Part shown: piece after piece, positions 31,488 to 41,618 of the stretch | Layout of the letters: each line of letters starts with the position of its first letter | Position numbering within the stretch: position 1 is the stretch's first letter | Source: Kuschelorhynchus macadamiae | Lineage: Eukaryota; Arthropoda; Insecta; Coleoptera; Curculionidae | Length of the DNA: 64,000 nt | Direction: 5' to 3' | Assembly: GCA_030620095.1 (NCBI GenBank) | Contig: JAUTXW010000108.1 | Coordinates: 1,604,356 to 1,668,355, forward strand | Position numbers and translations under genes: made by a program | Notes under the pieces: model-generated | Told to the model about the DNA's origin: nothing | Seen by the model: only the letters and a program-made list of their open reading frames with translations | The model's database searches: none

Positions 31488-31840
31488 TTCGTCTGTTCGC
31501 GGCATAGTTAAAAAACGACTTATCTGATTGACTTCGAATTTTGGTGAAAAATTAAGGGTCATATGGCGATGACCTCGTAATATTTTAGTAAAAGGCGGCC
31601 TAGTGAAATGTTAAAAAAATTATTACTAAAAACTAACAAATATATCTGAAAGTTTGCACACAGATCAAGTATTATGAGAATATCAACTGGTAAAATTATG
31701 GTACGAATCCAAGATGTCGAAAAAAAATGGCGGCTGAATATAATAGTTGTATTGAGTTTGATATTTGATATAGAGAAAAACTCGTAAAGTTGTGGTACGA
31801 ATTCAAGATGTCGAAATAAAATGTTTTAAAAAACCAACGT
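31488..31840. repeat. Dispersed repeat family, copy 2
   Basis: CTGTTCGCGGCATAGTTAAA, AAGGGTCATATGGCGATGAC and GGCGGCCTAGTGAAATG match 4081-4230; GTACGAATTCAAGATGTCG-type blocks match 4360-4380. Confidence 0.7.
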
Positions 31841-32699
31841 AAAAAATCGGTATTGCCGGATTTGTCCTAATGTTCATCTGTCCTACCACCCGAATGGAGC
31901 TTTGTCTGACAAGGATAGTAGATGAGATAGATTTATACACAATCAAATGTGCTGACGTGCAGAATATAAATAATGTGGGGAATTTTGAATTAATTAGTAA
32001 TTACTAATTAGTGATCATAGTTATTGCTACAATTATTGATTGTGTATTACTTATGAATATTTACTTTATTTCAGATTATTTTTGTACAAGATATTCTCAA
32101 AAAAGTGGAATTATACGAATTTTTATCTTGTAGGCATAATAGGTATCAGGGACGCAAACTGAAAATGGATCGATATCATAACTTGCTTTTCAGGGGTATT
32201 CTACACCATTTTTTTTGTAATCCTTATTTTGTATTTAAATTACATTCCACCTAATTCAGGAAAGGATAAGTATGCTTGTCATTTTTCTTCAGTTTTTGAG
32301 ATAGGTACATGATAAACATCCATGCCGTGTTTTTATTTTTAATCTCCCAAATGCAATCTGGCCTAATAACTCTAAATAACTATCAGACAGAAGTTCAATG
32401 TTGCGAGGATTACCCAGGTCCCAGCTTGAAGTGTATTTCCTTTTTACTGTTTTCTAATGTAGCAAGTATTGATGTATATCCTGCTTTAGATAAATAAACG
32501 AATCTAAGTATTTACAATGTAATGAATTCTATTGAGACTTCAGTAATGCTGATTTCATGATGATAAATAATTATTTAGTGAATATTGATTGAGCAAAATG
32601 TTTTGGAGATTTGAGTACGCGCTTGGCTGCAGAAAGACTGAGTCAGATAATCTAGGTGGGTATGAACCGATCGTTTCCTAAAAAACATTAAAAGTTTTT
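31841..32699. other. Non-coding stretch
   Basis: Nothing recognised; a short 62-codon open frame (32309-32497) has no recognisable features. Confidence 0.4.
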
Positions 32700-33265
32700 G
32701 ATGTTTGGGACAGTTTAGTCCTACATTGAAACATCTTATCTGTAAGGAAAAGAGAGTGCACAGGAAGTGTATGTCATATCGATTCCACTGGGATTATGAA
32801 TCATTTGCAAACCTTAGGTCATTGCACAGCAAGGAGCATGATGTGTGTTGTAGTGTCTATATTTGGGAAAGTGAATCTTCTTTACAGCTCAGTGTTAGAT
32901 ATTTTTGGATGTTCATCTATAATAGTTTTCCTAATACTGTCTTTTTAGAGAGTAAAACTGCTGCCCCGATAGTGTTTACATTATACGTGAATGACAATAA
33001 AGATCTTACCTTCTACGATGATTATTTTTGGGGACGATTTAAAAGTGTATAAAAGGATCCAGGATATTGATGACATTTTGTTGCGCTCCAGAATGATTTG
33101 GATGCTCTATGGGACTGGTCATAAACAAATAACTTACAAGTCAACATAGGAAAATGCTGCTTTTTCTGATTTCATAGGGGCATAAAGAAGGTTGACTCAA
33201 ATTACAAGCTACACAGTGTCAATTTTTCTGAATCAGTGAAGGACCTTGGAATGTGGTTCATAAGA
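32700..33265 (+). pseudogene. LINE RT fragment (jockey-like), heavily decayed
   Basis: After frame changes the stretch yields FTLYVNDNKDLTF (equivalent of LFxLYVNDI), then LQNDLDALWDWS, NNLQVNIGKCCFF (LxxNxxKC block) and VNFSESVKDLGMWF. These follow one another as in the palm-to-thumb part of a jockey-type RT; the YADD is in a deleted or shifted area near 33030-33045 (GDDLKVYKRI in a shifted frame). The sequence stops where ORF1 of another LINE begins (about 33285). Confidence 0.6.
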
Positions 33266-33289
33266 AATTGAGCTTCTTTCAACAACCTT

Positions 33290-33830
33290 GAAGAAAGAGA
33301 TATTAATAACATCTTCAGTATTCCTAGCTCCAGGCCTAACACCCCTAAATCCATTAAAGTTGAATTTGCAACCTTTCTTAAAAAACAAATTGGTCTAAAG
33401 AATTTATTTAAGCTTAAAAACACCCAAATTTTTATTGCACAAGATTTGTGTCCTGAGGACAGAGCAGAGAGAAAAACACTTGTTGAACACCTTAAGGTTG
33501 CAAAGGCAAGAAACCTAAACGCAAGAATTAAAGGCAATAGGTTACTCATCAATGACGAATCCTACACTGCTTGTCAGCTTGAACATATTTGATCAAGTCC
33601 ACCAGTTAGACCTTGAATCTCCTAACCCTAAGCCGGCTTCCAATAGCGCTCCATCTACCCCTATTACCAGACCTAATTTGGATATAGAAGTCTTGGCAGA
33701 ATATCACATAGGGACAATTTCTAGCCCTAACATCGACCCTCAAAGAAACTCAAAAAAGCCTGAGAACACAGAAGATAAAAGCACTGCTTGTCTGTCCACT
33801 GATAAAGCTGTGAATAGATTACTTTAAGAA
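33290..33830 (+). pseudogene. LINE ORF1 fragment
   Basis: RDINNIFSIPSSRPNTPKSI, then KKQIGLKNLFKLKN, IFIAQDLCPEDRAERKTLVE and ARIKGNRLLINDESYTACQL look like the C-terminal domain of ORF1 proteins from CR1-like LINEs. A frameshift near 33550 leads to a Pro/Ser-rich stretch (33552-33827). No CCHC knuckle is visible. Placement directly upstream of ORF2 supports the call. Confidence 0.6.
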
Positions 33831-34259
33831 CCTAGTGATAAAGGAAACATCTTCCAGAAACAAAAAGAAGCAAATTCAAATATTCCCGCTAAAAATAACT
33901 TGTCAGCTTCTAAAAAGTCTAAATTTAATATTAACTTGCGATCTGGAACTAAACACCAAAATTAGATATCGCGTTGGTGCGGATTAATGTCGTCCTTCAT
34001 TTCAGTTCTTAAACTTCTGCTGCTTTTTTTTATGTATAAAGAGGATTCCCAGGTTTATGTACAATTTATAAATTATAATAGCTACTCTCTATAAACATTC
34101 TGGTCTTTTTTTAACTTACTGGTTGTTAAAAGTTTTAAATTGTACTGGAGTTAATGTTTATTGTACTGTACTTTGAATCATTAGTTGTAGCTGTAATTTT
34201 ATTGTATTACCGCTGTTTTTGTAACTCTATTTTTTATAATTTATTTATTTCTTTTTACG

Positions 34260-37054
34260 ATGGCATTTAAGATAGGTCATGTTAACACTAGGTCTCTAAT
34301 AGCAAATTTTGCTCAGGTTCGGAATCATATTTTGACAAACAAATTTGATATATTTGGCATTTCCGAGTCCTGGCTTAACACTAATATTGACTCTGATATG
34401 ATTGGTATCCCTGGCTACAGATTGCTGAGATGTGATCGGGCAGATAGACGGGGAGGTGGTGTTGGATTTTATGTTAAAGAATGTTACACTGTCTCTATTT
34501 TGCTTACAGAAAATTTGGTCTTTATTGAGCAATTGTGGGTCAAAATTAATATACATAAAAAATATGTTCTTGGAGTCTTATATCGACCGCCAAATAGCAG
34601 TTTTAATTATTTTCTAAATAACTTCGAAAATAAACTAATTGATATTATATCGGACTACGATCACATAATCGGAATGGGCGATTTTAATATAAATTTTTTA
34701 TCGGTAAATTGTCAAGTGCTTAATAATTTTGAAGGCCTTCTGGACACATTCAATTTGAAACAGATTATTAAGGAGCCTACACGTATTTCAAACAACAGTC
34801 TATCTTTAATCGATATTATTTTCTCAAATTTAGAAACAAATAATACAAGCGTTGTTGATGCAAATATTGCTGATCATTTTGTCATTTCATGTAGCTTTCC
34901 TATTTACTCAAATTCTAAACATTGTAAAACCTATACTTATAGAGATTTTAGGGCTATGAACTTGGAGAGTTTTGAGCGTGATCTGGGCTATTCCTTGGGA
35001 TACCGTGTATGCCATTACAGATATTGATCAGAAAGTAGAATTTTTGAGCGGTAATATGTTGCGTATTTTCAACTATCACGCCCCTACTAAAGTATCTTGA
35101 GGTAGAGGTAGGCATCCCTATTCCCCGTGGATAACGGAGAATGTCAGATACATGCAGAAAGTGAGAGACAGAGCATTGGCTAAATTTAAAAAAACCAAAT
35201 CACAAACAAACAGTTAAGAAATCTCACTTCTTCTACTATTCGCCGAGAAAAAAGTGCTTATTTGAGTCAGAAATTCAACAGAGGCACTCCTAAAGATAAA
35301 TGGCAAGAGTTGAAAGGGCTTAACATTGTTGCTGATAAAATCGGGAATCTACCTGACCATCTAAAAAATGTTGAGGAATTAAATAGGTATTTTGTAACTT
35401 CCAATCTTAATAAGAGTAAACCTAAGCAGGAAATTCTACATTTTTACTTTGATAAGTTGAAAGCAGGAATTCACAGTACGTTTAAATTCTCACCTATATC
35501 TGACTTTGATCTTTACTATATAATTAAAAACATACACTCGAAAGCATTTGGAAGTGATGAACTTAATTTAACAATGATAATACTCTGCTGTCCTCTTATT
35601 GTCCCATATATTAGCCATATTATTAACGAGTGCATAGTGATGAACTATTTTCCTAAAAGCTGGAAACACGCCAGTGTCCTGCCTCTCCCAAAAGTTAATG
35701 AACCCATAGAATTCAATCATTTAAGATCCATAAGTATTTTACCCATTCTATCAAAGAACTTCGAAAAAGTTCTGGAAAAACAAATACGATTGCATTTGGA
35801 AAGGTTTCAGATTTTGCCTAAAAAACAGTCTGGCTTTAGACAGGGTTACTCTTGCGCAACTGCTCTTACTTCTGTAACTGACGACATTCTTCGTTCAATT
35901 GACTGCGCTTGTCCTGCTCGATAATTCAAAGGCCTTCGACCTACTAAATCATGAAATATTAATTTCAATTTTGCATTACATTGGCTTTAAGAGGTGTGCC
36001 TCTGATCTTATACACAGCTTTTTGAGTAATAGAATTCAACAGGTCAAGATTGATGGTAAAGTGTCCTCTAGCCTTGTGGTGTCGCAGGGTGTTCCACAGG
36101 GAAGTATCTTGGGTCCACTCCTATATACAATTTATACTTGTAGTTTTGATTCCTTTTTGGAGCACTGCGATTACCATATGTACGCTGACGACACACAACT
36201 TTATTTGTCATTTCAGGGTTATGACCCTACAGGAGCAGCCTTGAGGATTAATCAAGATCTGAACAACATACTTAAAGTATCCGAAGACCATTTATTAAAA
36301 ATAAATTTAGACAAGACCTGTGCTGTACTTTTTGGAAGTCCTCATTCTAGAACAAATAATTATAAATGACTTAAAATTGAGAGTGGGATTTTCTCAAATC
36401 AATTTTGCCGACAGCTGCAAAAATCTCGGACTGACTATTGACAACAATCTTCGTTTTAAACAACATATTTCCAACATACTAAGAAAAGCATATTTCTCTT
36501 TAAAGCTCATTTATTCACAGAGGCACTACTTAAACTTTCAGACGAAAAAACAACTGTGCGAAGTTTTGGTGTTATCACATTTTGATTTTTGTGAAGGGGT
36601 GTACGGTCCCTGCTTGGATTCGCTTGATAAAAAACGCATTCAAAAGGCTCAAAATTGCTGCCTCAGACTACTTTATGGCATTAAAAGACCTAACCCTATT
36701 TCTCATAAACTTGCATGTGTCCAGTGGCTAAACATGGAAAGGAGAAGGGAATTACATTTCGCTTGTTTCTGCTTTAAACTATTAAACTTTAAACGACCAT
36801 CCTATCTACATGAGAGAATATCATATAGAACAGATATTCACAATTTGAATCTGCGTTTTAGAAATTCAATAGGTCCTTCTCTTATTATATTGCAACCTGC
36901 AGGGAACTCGGAATATGCGATGTATGTGACTCTGTACAAAAATTCAAAAAGAATTATAAACAAAAATTATTCAATGAACAATGTAGGTGATTGCTGCTTA
37001 GGGAATGTGCTTTGTTTCCACACAAGTATGTATTTGTTCTTGTTACGATATTAA
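34260..37054 (+). pseudogene. LINE ORF2: APE endonuclease and reverse transcriptase
   Basis: Four open pieces. 34260-35027: an APE-type endonuclease with GHVNTRSL, FDIFGISESWLN (catalytic Glu), RADRRGGGVGFYV, LGVLYRPPN, GMGDFNIN and IADHFVI (Asp-His). 35262-35924: RT fingers with KQSGFRQGYSC. 35899-36369: FDLLNHEIL (motif A), GVPQGSILGPLLYTIY, YADDTQLYL (catalytic), LKINLDKT. 36320-37054: a thumb and C-terminal region. Frameshifts near 35020-35260, 35900 and 36330-36360. All catalytic motifs remain readable. Start ATG at 34260 is natural for ORF2. Type CR1/L2-like within the jockey superfamily; exact clade uncertain. Confidence 0.87.
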
Positions 37055-37289
37055 AATGCTTTTGTGCTAGATAATGAATAGTTATGAAATATATATATTT
37101 TTTTTTGTTCTCTTTATTATAAACTCAGCTCTTGTGATGTATGAATATTCAACAAACTGCCCATGAGGAAGAACTGATGCCTGTCATCTATCATGGAGCA
37201 TTTATTAACTCAACAATAATGTTTACTTCATAAGTGCAAAATGATTGTAAAATTTATGGTATTATTGTATTTTGGGTTAATAATAAATG

Positions 37290-37330
<41 letters not shown>

Positions 37331-37333
<3 letters not shown>

Positions 37334-39150
37334 TTCCAATATAAGCTTGGAGGGCTCCAAAAATGCTTGGACTTATCACTCTCAATAGTTTTAAACTTCC
37401 ACTGAATATTCCCAAAATACTAGAGTGGTCTAGTTTCCTTAATACCGTGTCAACATAAATATGATCGAGAAGATCCATAGAAATTAAACTTCTAGCTTCG
37501 CGGCTTTTATGTGTGGGGGGTCAACTTTTAGGAGTATCATAGAGTGGACATGCTTATTAGACTTGGATTGAGCACTTTTGAGAGAAGATGATTGCTTTTT
37601 GACCTTGCTATGTCTAATAGATTGTCCACAGTTACTTTCTAGGATTGGTTTTAATGTCCCTAAATGTAATCTTCATCACTTTAAGTTTTTTACGGCCTTT
37701 TGATGCTACGAGCTATGGTAGGCAAGCACCTATCCATAAAACTCTTCGTGTACTGCACCATCATAGTAAAATATGGCTACACACTGCTTGGTTTTAAAAA
37801 TAGAGTAACAAATGTAACATAAGATACTATAATAATATAAGGTCTAGTAACATGGGATATAAAGTGCAGTGTTTGAGTATTTTAGTATGTAGAATGTTTT
37901 AGATTTTTTCTTTATAGTTTATTTTTGTCATATATTTTTTTTGTAATCAATATTATAGATTTAAAGAGAAACACAATATTTTTATGAGAGAATAAAGAGT
38001 TTTCCTAAAGAAATTGGGTTTTATTTTACTGATTGTAATGTTAAAAAAAGTACTCCTCGAAAGGAGTGAAATGTCCTGAAAACTAGGTACTCCATTGCCT
38101 CCCGTACAAGACTTTTGTTGTATGATTTCCATATAAATACTAGTACATACTACTGCAGTTTTTATTCTCTATGATTTGTTTATTGAAATATAATTAATGT
38201 ATTAAATTTAGCTTTGATTTAAATTGGTAATAAGAAAAAATCGTTTTTTTTTAACATAAGAACCTAAAAAAATCATTTAGTAAAGTTGGGGAAAGTAATG
38301 TTTTTCCTTTTCCTAGCGGTAGGTCCATGAATATACTCTATATTGGAATTGACCAACAAATTATCATTTAGAGTACCTACTTTATTAAAACTTTGTATGT
38401 TTGGTTAGTAGACATTTTAAAAGCATTATGAGATGGTGCTTGATGCGTTTCTTTTACAGGCGAAATAATATACCAGGCTAGGCAAAATGTACAAAATATA
38501 TTCATATTGCTCGCACTTTGCACATATTTTTATTAGAAAAAAAAATAAAATTTTTAAGCTTGAAAACTCGAGAAACCAGAGTTAGAGGAAATAAATGAAC
38601 AACCACTTGAAAACTTGTATTTGGCTCATTGCTTTTTAACATTGACTGACATTGATTTTGTAACTTTAATTTACTTGTCCATAAGGCCGTGGAAGGAGGG
38701 GGGGGCTTGCCAGTCTTCACCTGAAAATTTAAAAAATGTAAATAAATACACTTTAAACAGATACAGGCACAAATCAATCGGTGGGAAAAATTAAAGGTAG
38801 AACATTTAAAAAGCAGGTAAAATAAAATATAGTTAAACCCTCCATTACTTCAATTTAAACATCATTAAATGTCTTAATCACTGTACAAATGTACATTAAC
38901 ATTTCATATCTGCTGCCACTCCAAATGAAAAAATATTCTTTTTAAACTAACATCTATAAAGATATACCTAAAATTAAAATAGGTGGAACTTGAATTCACC
39001 ACTGCATCAAGAATTTAGTGAACAAATAAAGTTTAGATATATTTCTTTTTTTTGTTTTCTATGAGTAAAACTCTTTCCAAATGACCCCACTAGATAGAGC
39101 CAAACAAAAATCTTAATTTAAAATTAGGAATTGTACAACTAGTACACTAT
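37331..39150. other. Non-coding stretch
   Basis: No gene recognised. A 91-codon frame on the minus strand (38502-38777) has no features that I can place. Confidence 0.4.
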
Positions 39151-39295
39151 AAAACTATTTTTTGGGTTTTTCCGCCTTAGAAAATTGGAAAAAATAAAAA
39201 ATAAAATATAATTACCCTATAAATTGAATAGATAGTCTTAAGTTCTGGGTCCACTATGAAGGTACCCGAGGAACGACACTGAAAAATGTTTCTTT

Positions 39296-39337
39296 TCTGG
39301 ACGTTTCGAGGGAAAGTCTACCCCCGTCTTCAGCAAA
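39296..39337 (-). ncRNA. Hammerhead-ribozyme-like motif, PLE3 minus arm
   Basis: On the minus strand: TTTG (stem I), CTGAAGA (39333-39327), stem II GGGGG facing TCCCTC, GAAA (39307-39304), CGTC, CAGA. Stem I pairs with one G-U wobble. Lies in the 3' UTR between the coding end at 39507 and the outer end. Confidence 0.5.
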
Positions 39338-39506
39338 CCTACAAATAAAATACTAAAAGCAGAATATGTCTTATGTTTCGTATCAGAAATATAACCAGGA
39401 TGGCTAATCTCTGACAAAATGTCAATGAATGTCAATTTAAAGGTGTTATTTTTAATTGTTAGAATAAGGTGCGAAATAGGTGTACCTAGAGTATGTTCAT
39501 TTTAGT

Positions 39507-40205
39507 TTATTGTATTTTGGGGTGTCCTTTTTTTACTTCAGTATTTAGCAAATTTAACCAAGTGTTATTAAAACTAACGGAACAAGATGCTACACAATTA
39601 TCTTTATTAAATAATATTAAGGCACTTTCTTTTATTTTACGTTTTTTGGAACATGGTTCTTTTGCTAAAATACTAGAAGCATTCCAATTAATTTTATGAT
39701 TGTTATCTAGTGCATGTTGGCAAATGTTTGATTTTTGAAATTCCCTATTTTTTATGTATGTTTGGTGTTCTTTAATTCTTTTGGCTAATGGCCTAGAGGT
39801 TTCACCTATGTAAAATTTATTGCATTGACACGGAATTTTATAAATAACATTTTTTGTACTTTCTTGTTCATTGCTAGGTTTTGTTTTTGTAAGTTTACTT
39901 CTAAGTGTATTTTGTGTTTTAAAAATCGTTCTGATGTTAAAACGTTTACCTATTCGTTTTATTTTATCTGATAAATTCGGTATGTATGGTATAAAGAGGT
40001 TTGTAATTGGTCTATTTTGGATTTTTTTGTCTTTTGGATTCTCAAATTCATAAAAACATTTTTCAACGAAAACATTAGGATAATTGTTTTGATTTAAAAC
40101 ATCTTTTATAAAATTTTTTTCTTTAATAAAATTTTGATCTTTGCAAATTATTTTTACTCTATCATATAGACTTTTTACAACTCCCTTTTTAACCATGATT
40201 GGTGA
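39507..40205 (-). pseudogene. PLE3 GIY-YIG endonuclease region, minus arm
   Basis: An uninterrupted frame of about 239 codons (formally to 40226, where the last codons come from the other arm). Linker PITNLFIPYIPNLSDKIKRI, then FNIRTIFKTQNTLRSKL, GIY-YIG core NVIYKIPCQCNKFYIGETSR and PLAKRIKEHQTYI, and HALDNNHKINWNASSIL. The Cys pair in IPCQC is as in PLE1 and PLE2. RT is missing because of the truncation at the arm junction. Open frame but a fragment. Confidence 0.87.
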
Positions 40206-40454
40206 ATGAAAAATAGGGAATTTCAAAAATCAAACATTTGCCAACATGCACTAGATAACAATCATAAAATTAATTGGAATGCTTCTAGTATTTTAGCAAA
40301 AGAACCATGTTCCAAAAAACGTAAAATAAAAGAAAGTGCCTTAATATTATTAAATAAAGATAATTGTGTAGCATCTTGTTCCGTTAGTTTTAATAACACT
40401 TGGTTAAATTTGCTAAATACTGAAGTAAAAAAAGGACACCTCAAAATACAATAA
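40206..40454 (+). pseudogene. PLE3 GIY-YIG C-terminal piece, plus arm
   Basis: REFQKSNICQHALDNNHKIN onward matches the last 80 residues of the minus arm with very few changes (ILLNKDN against ILFNKDN, GHLKIQ against GHPKIQ). The catalytic GIY and YIG motifs are not included. Confidence 0.87.
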
Positions 40455-40623
40455 ATTAAAATGAACATACTCTAGGTACACCTATTTCGCACCTTATTCT
40501 AACAATTAAAAATAACACCTTTAAATTGACATTCATTGACATTTTGTCAGAGATTAGCCATCCTGGTTATATTTCTGATACGAAACATAAAACATATTCT
40601 GCTTTTAGTATTTTATTTGTAGG

Positions 40624-40665
40624 TCTGCTGAAGACGGGGGTAGACTTTCCCTCGAAACGTCCAGA
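40624..40665 (+). ncRNA. Hammerhead-ribozyme-like motif, PLE3 plus arm
   Basis: TCTG (40624-40627) pairs perfectly with CAGA (40662-40665). Core boxes CTGAAGA (40628-40634) and GAAA (40654-40657) are exact; stem II GGGGG faces TCCCTC; cleavage triplet GTC at 40659-40661 preceded by C. This is the best paired copy in the window. Confidence 0.6.
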
Positions 40666-40804
40666 AAAGAAACAATTTTCAGTGTCGTTCCTCGGGTACC
40701 TTCATAGTGGACCCAGAACTTAAGACTATCTATTCAATTTATAGGGTAATTATATTTTATTTTTTCCAATTTTCTAAGGCTGAAAAACCCAAAAAATAGT
40801 TTTA

Positions 40805-41618
40805 AACCATGAATCCGCCACTACAATTTCGTAATTATTTAGTATACTATAGTATACTATTATCAAGACCAATAATTAAAGCACTAAGTACTTACTTGGT
40901 ATAGAGTATATATCAAAATTATTAAATATATACTTGTTTTTTAACTTTTTTTCACTGGTGAAGGTAAAACACATGCAAAAAGAAAGTCAAACCATTAAAA
41001 AAAATCAAAAATGAGAGTTGAAGCTTTGTTTCAAAGATAATTCTGTGCTGATTGAGAACAAAATCGGATTTTTGTAATTATTATCCAGAGTTCTTGGTCA
41101 ACATTTCAACCAGGTGTTTCAGGTCTTTGATTTTGTATTCAGACATTACTAAAGAAATGATAAACAAATTTTTGCATTGTGAAAACTAGAAGTAGGTACA
41201 GACAATTGCTTAGGGTAAAATCAAAAATAAAGGTTTGACTGACGGTTTACAGTTAAAAGTTTTGAGGTTTAGTTTTAAAATATTTACCTTATATCAATTT
41301 TTGTCCTGGTTTTGTACAAAAACCCATCTTGGGGAAAAAGTTGTCCAATTCTTGAGGATCCATTTTTGCAATATGGAGAAAAAATATATTAATACTTCCG
41401 TACAATTAATGGAAATCTGTAAATACCTAGAGGGAATCTGTAAAAATAACAAAATTGATAATATGTAAAAGCGTTGAAAACGTTTCGGCAATCCTTCTAG
41501 AGCCTGTAGAAAATACCCTAATACCCAACAAAACTATCACAATGGACGTCACTAGTTTGGACCACATACTCAAATTCTGAACTTTTAAACTCCGTTTTTT
41601 TATGCATTTTTTGTTATA
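40805..41618. other. Non-coding stretch
   Basis: No gene or repeat end recognised. Confidence 0.4.

Larger units (their letters stand above)
33285..37330 (+). mobile_element. CR1/jockey-like LINE, long decayed copy with (TTA)n tail
   Basis: The ORF1 remnant (33290-33830), a spacer, ORF2 (34260-37054) and a 3' UTR ending in ATTATTATTATTATT (about 37289-37330) are in order on the plus strand. The tail of repeated ATT is usual in this group. The 5' part of ORF1 is missing. It is the longest LINE in the window. Confidence 0.8.
39151..40804. mobile_element. Penelope-like element family 3, inverted head-to-head pair
   Basis: Minus arm 39151 to about 40205 (1055 bp) and plus arm about 40206-40804 (600 bp), with outer ends AAACTATTTTTTGGGTTTTT and its inverse AACCCAAAAAATAGTTT. 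The whole plus arm is an almost perfect inverted copy of 39151-39745. The junction is at AAAAATAGGGAATTTC, the point where the plus arm starts inside the GIY-YIG coding region. The near-identity suggests a fairly recent event. Confidence 0.87.

Noticed and set aside
32705..33052. 115-codon open frame as a host gene
   Set aside because: Its end and the following shifted frames match the palm-thumb part of a LINE RT, so it is a relic.
38502..38777. 91-codon minus-strand frame as a possible small gene
   Set aside because: No motif, no regulatory context and strongly AT-driven composition.
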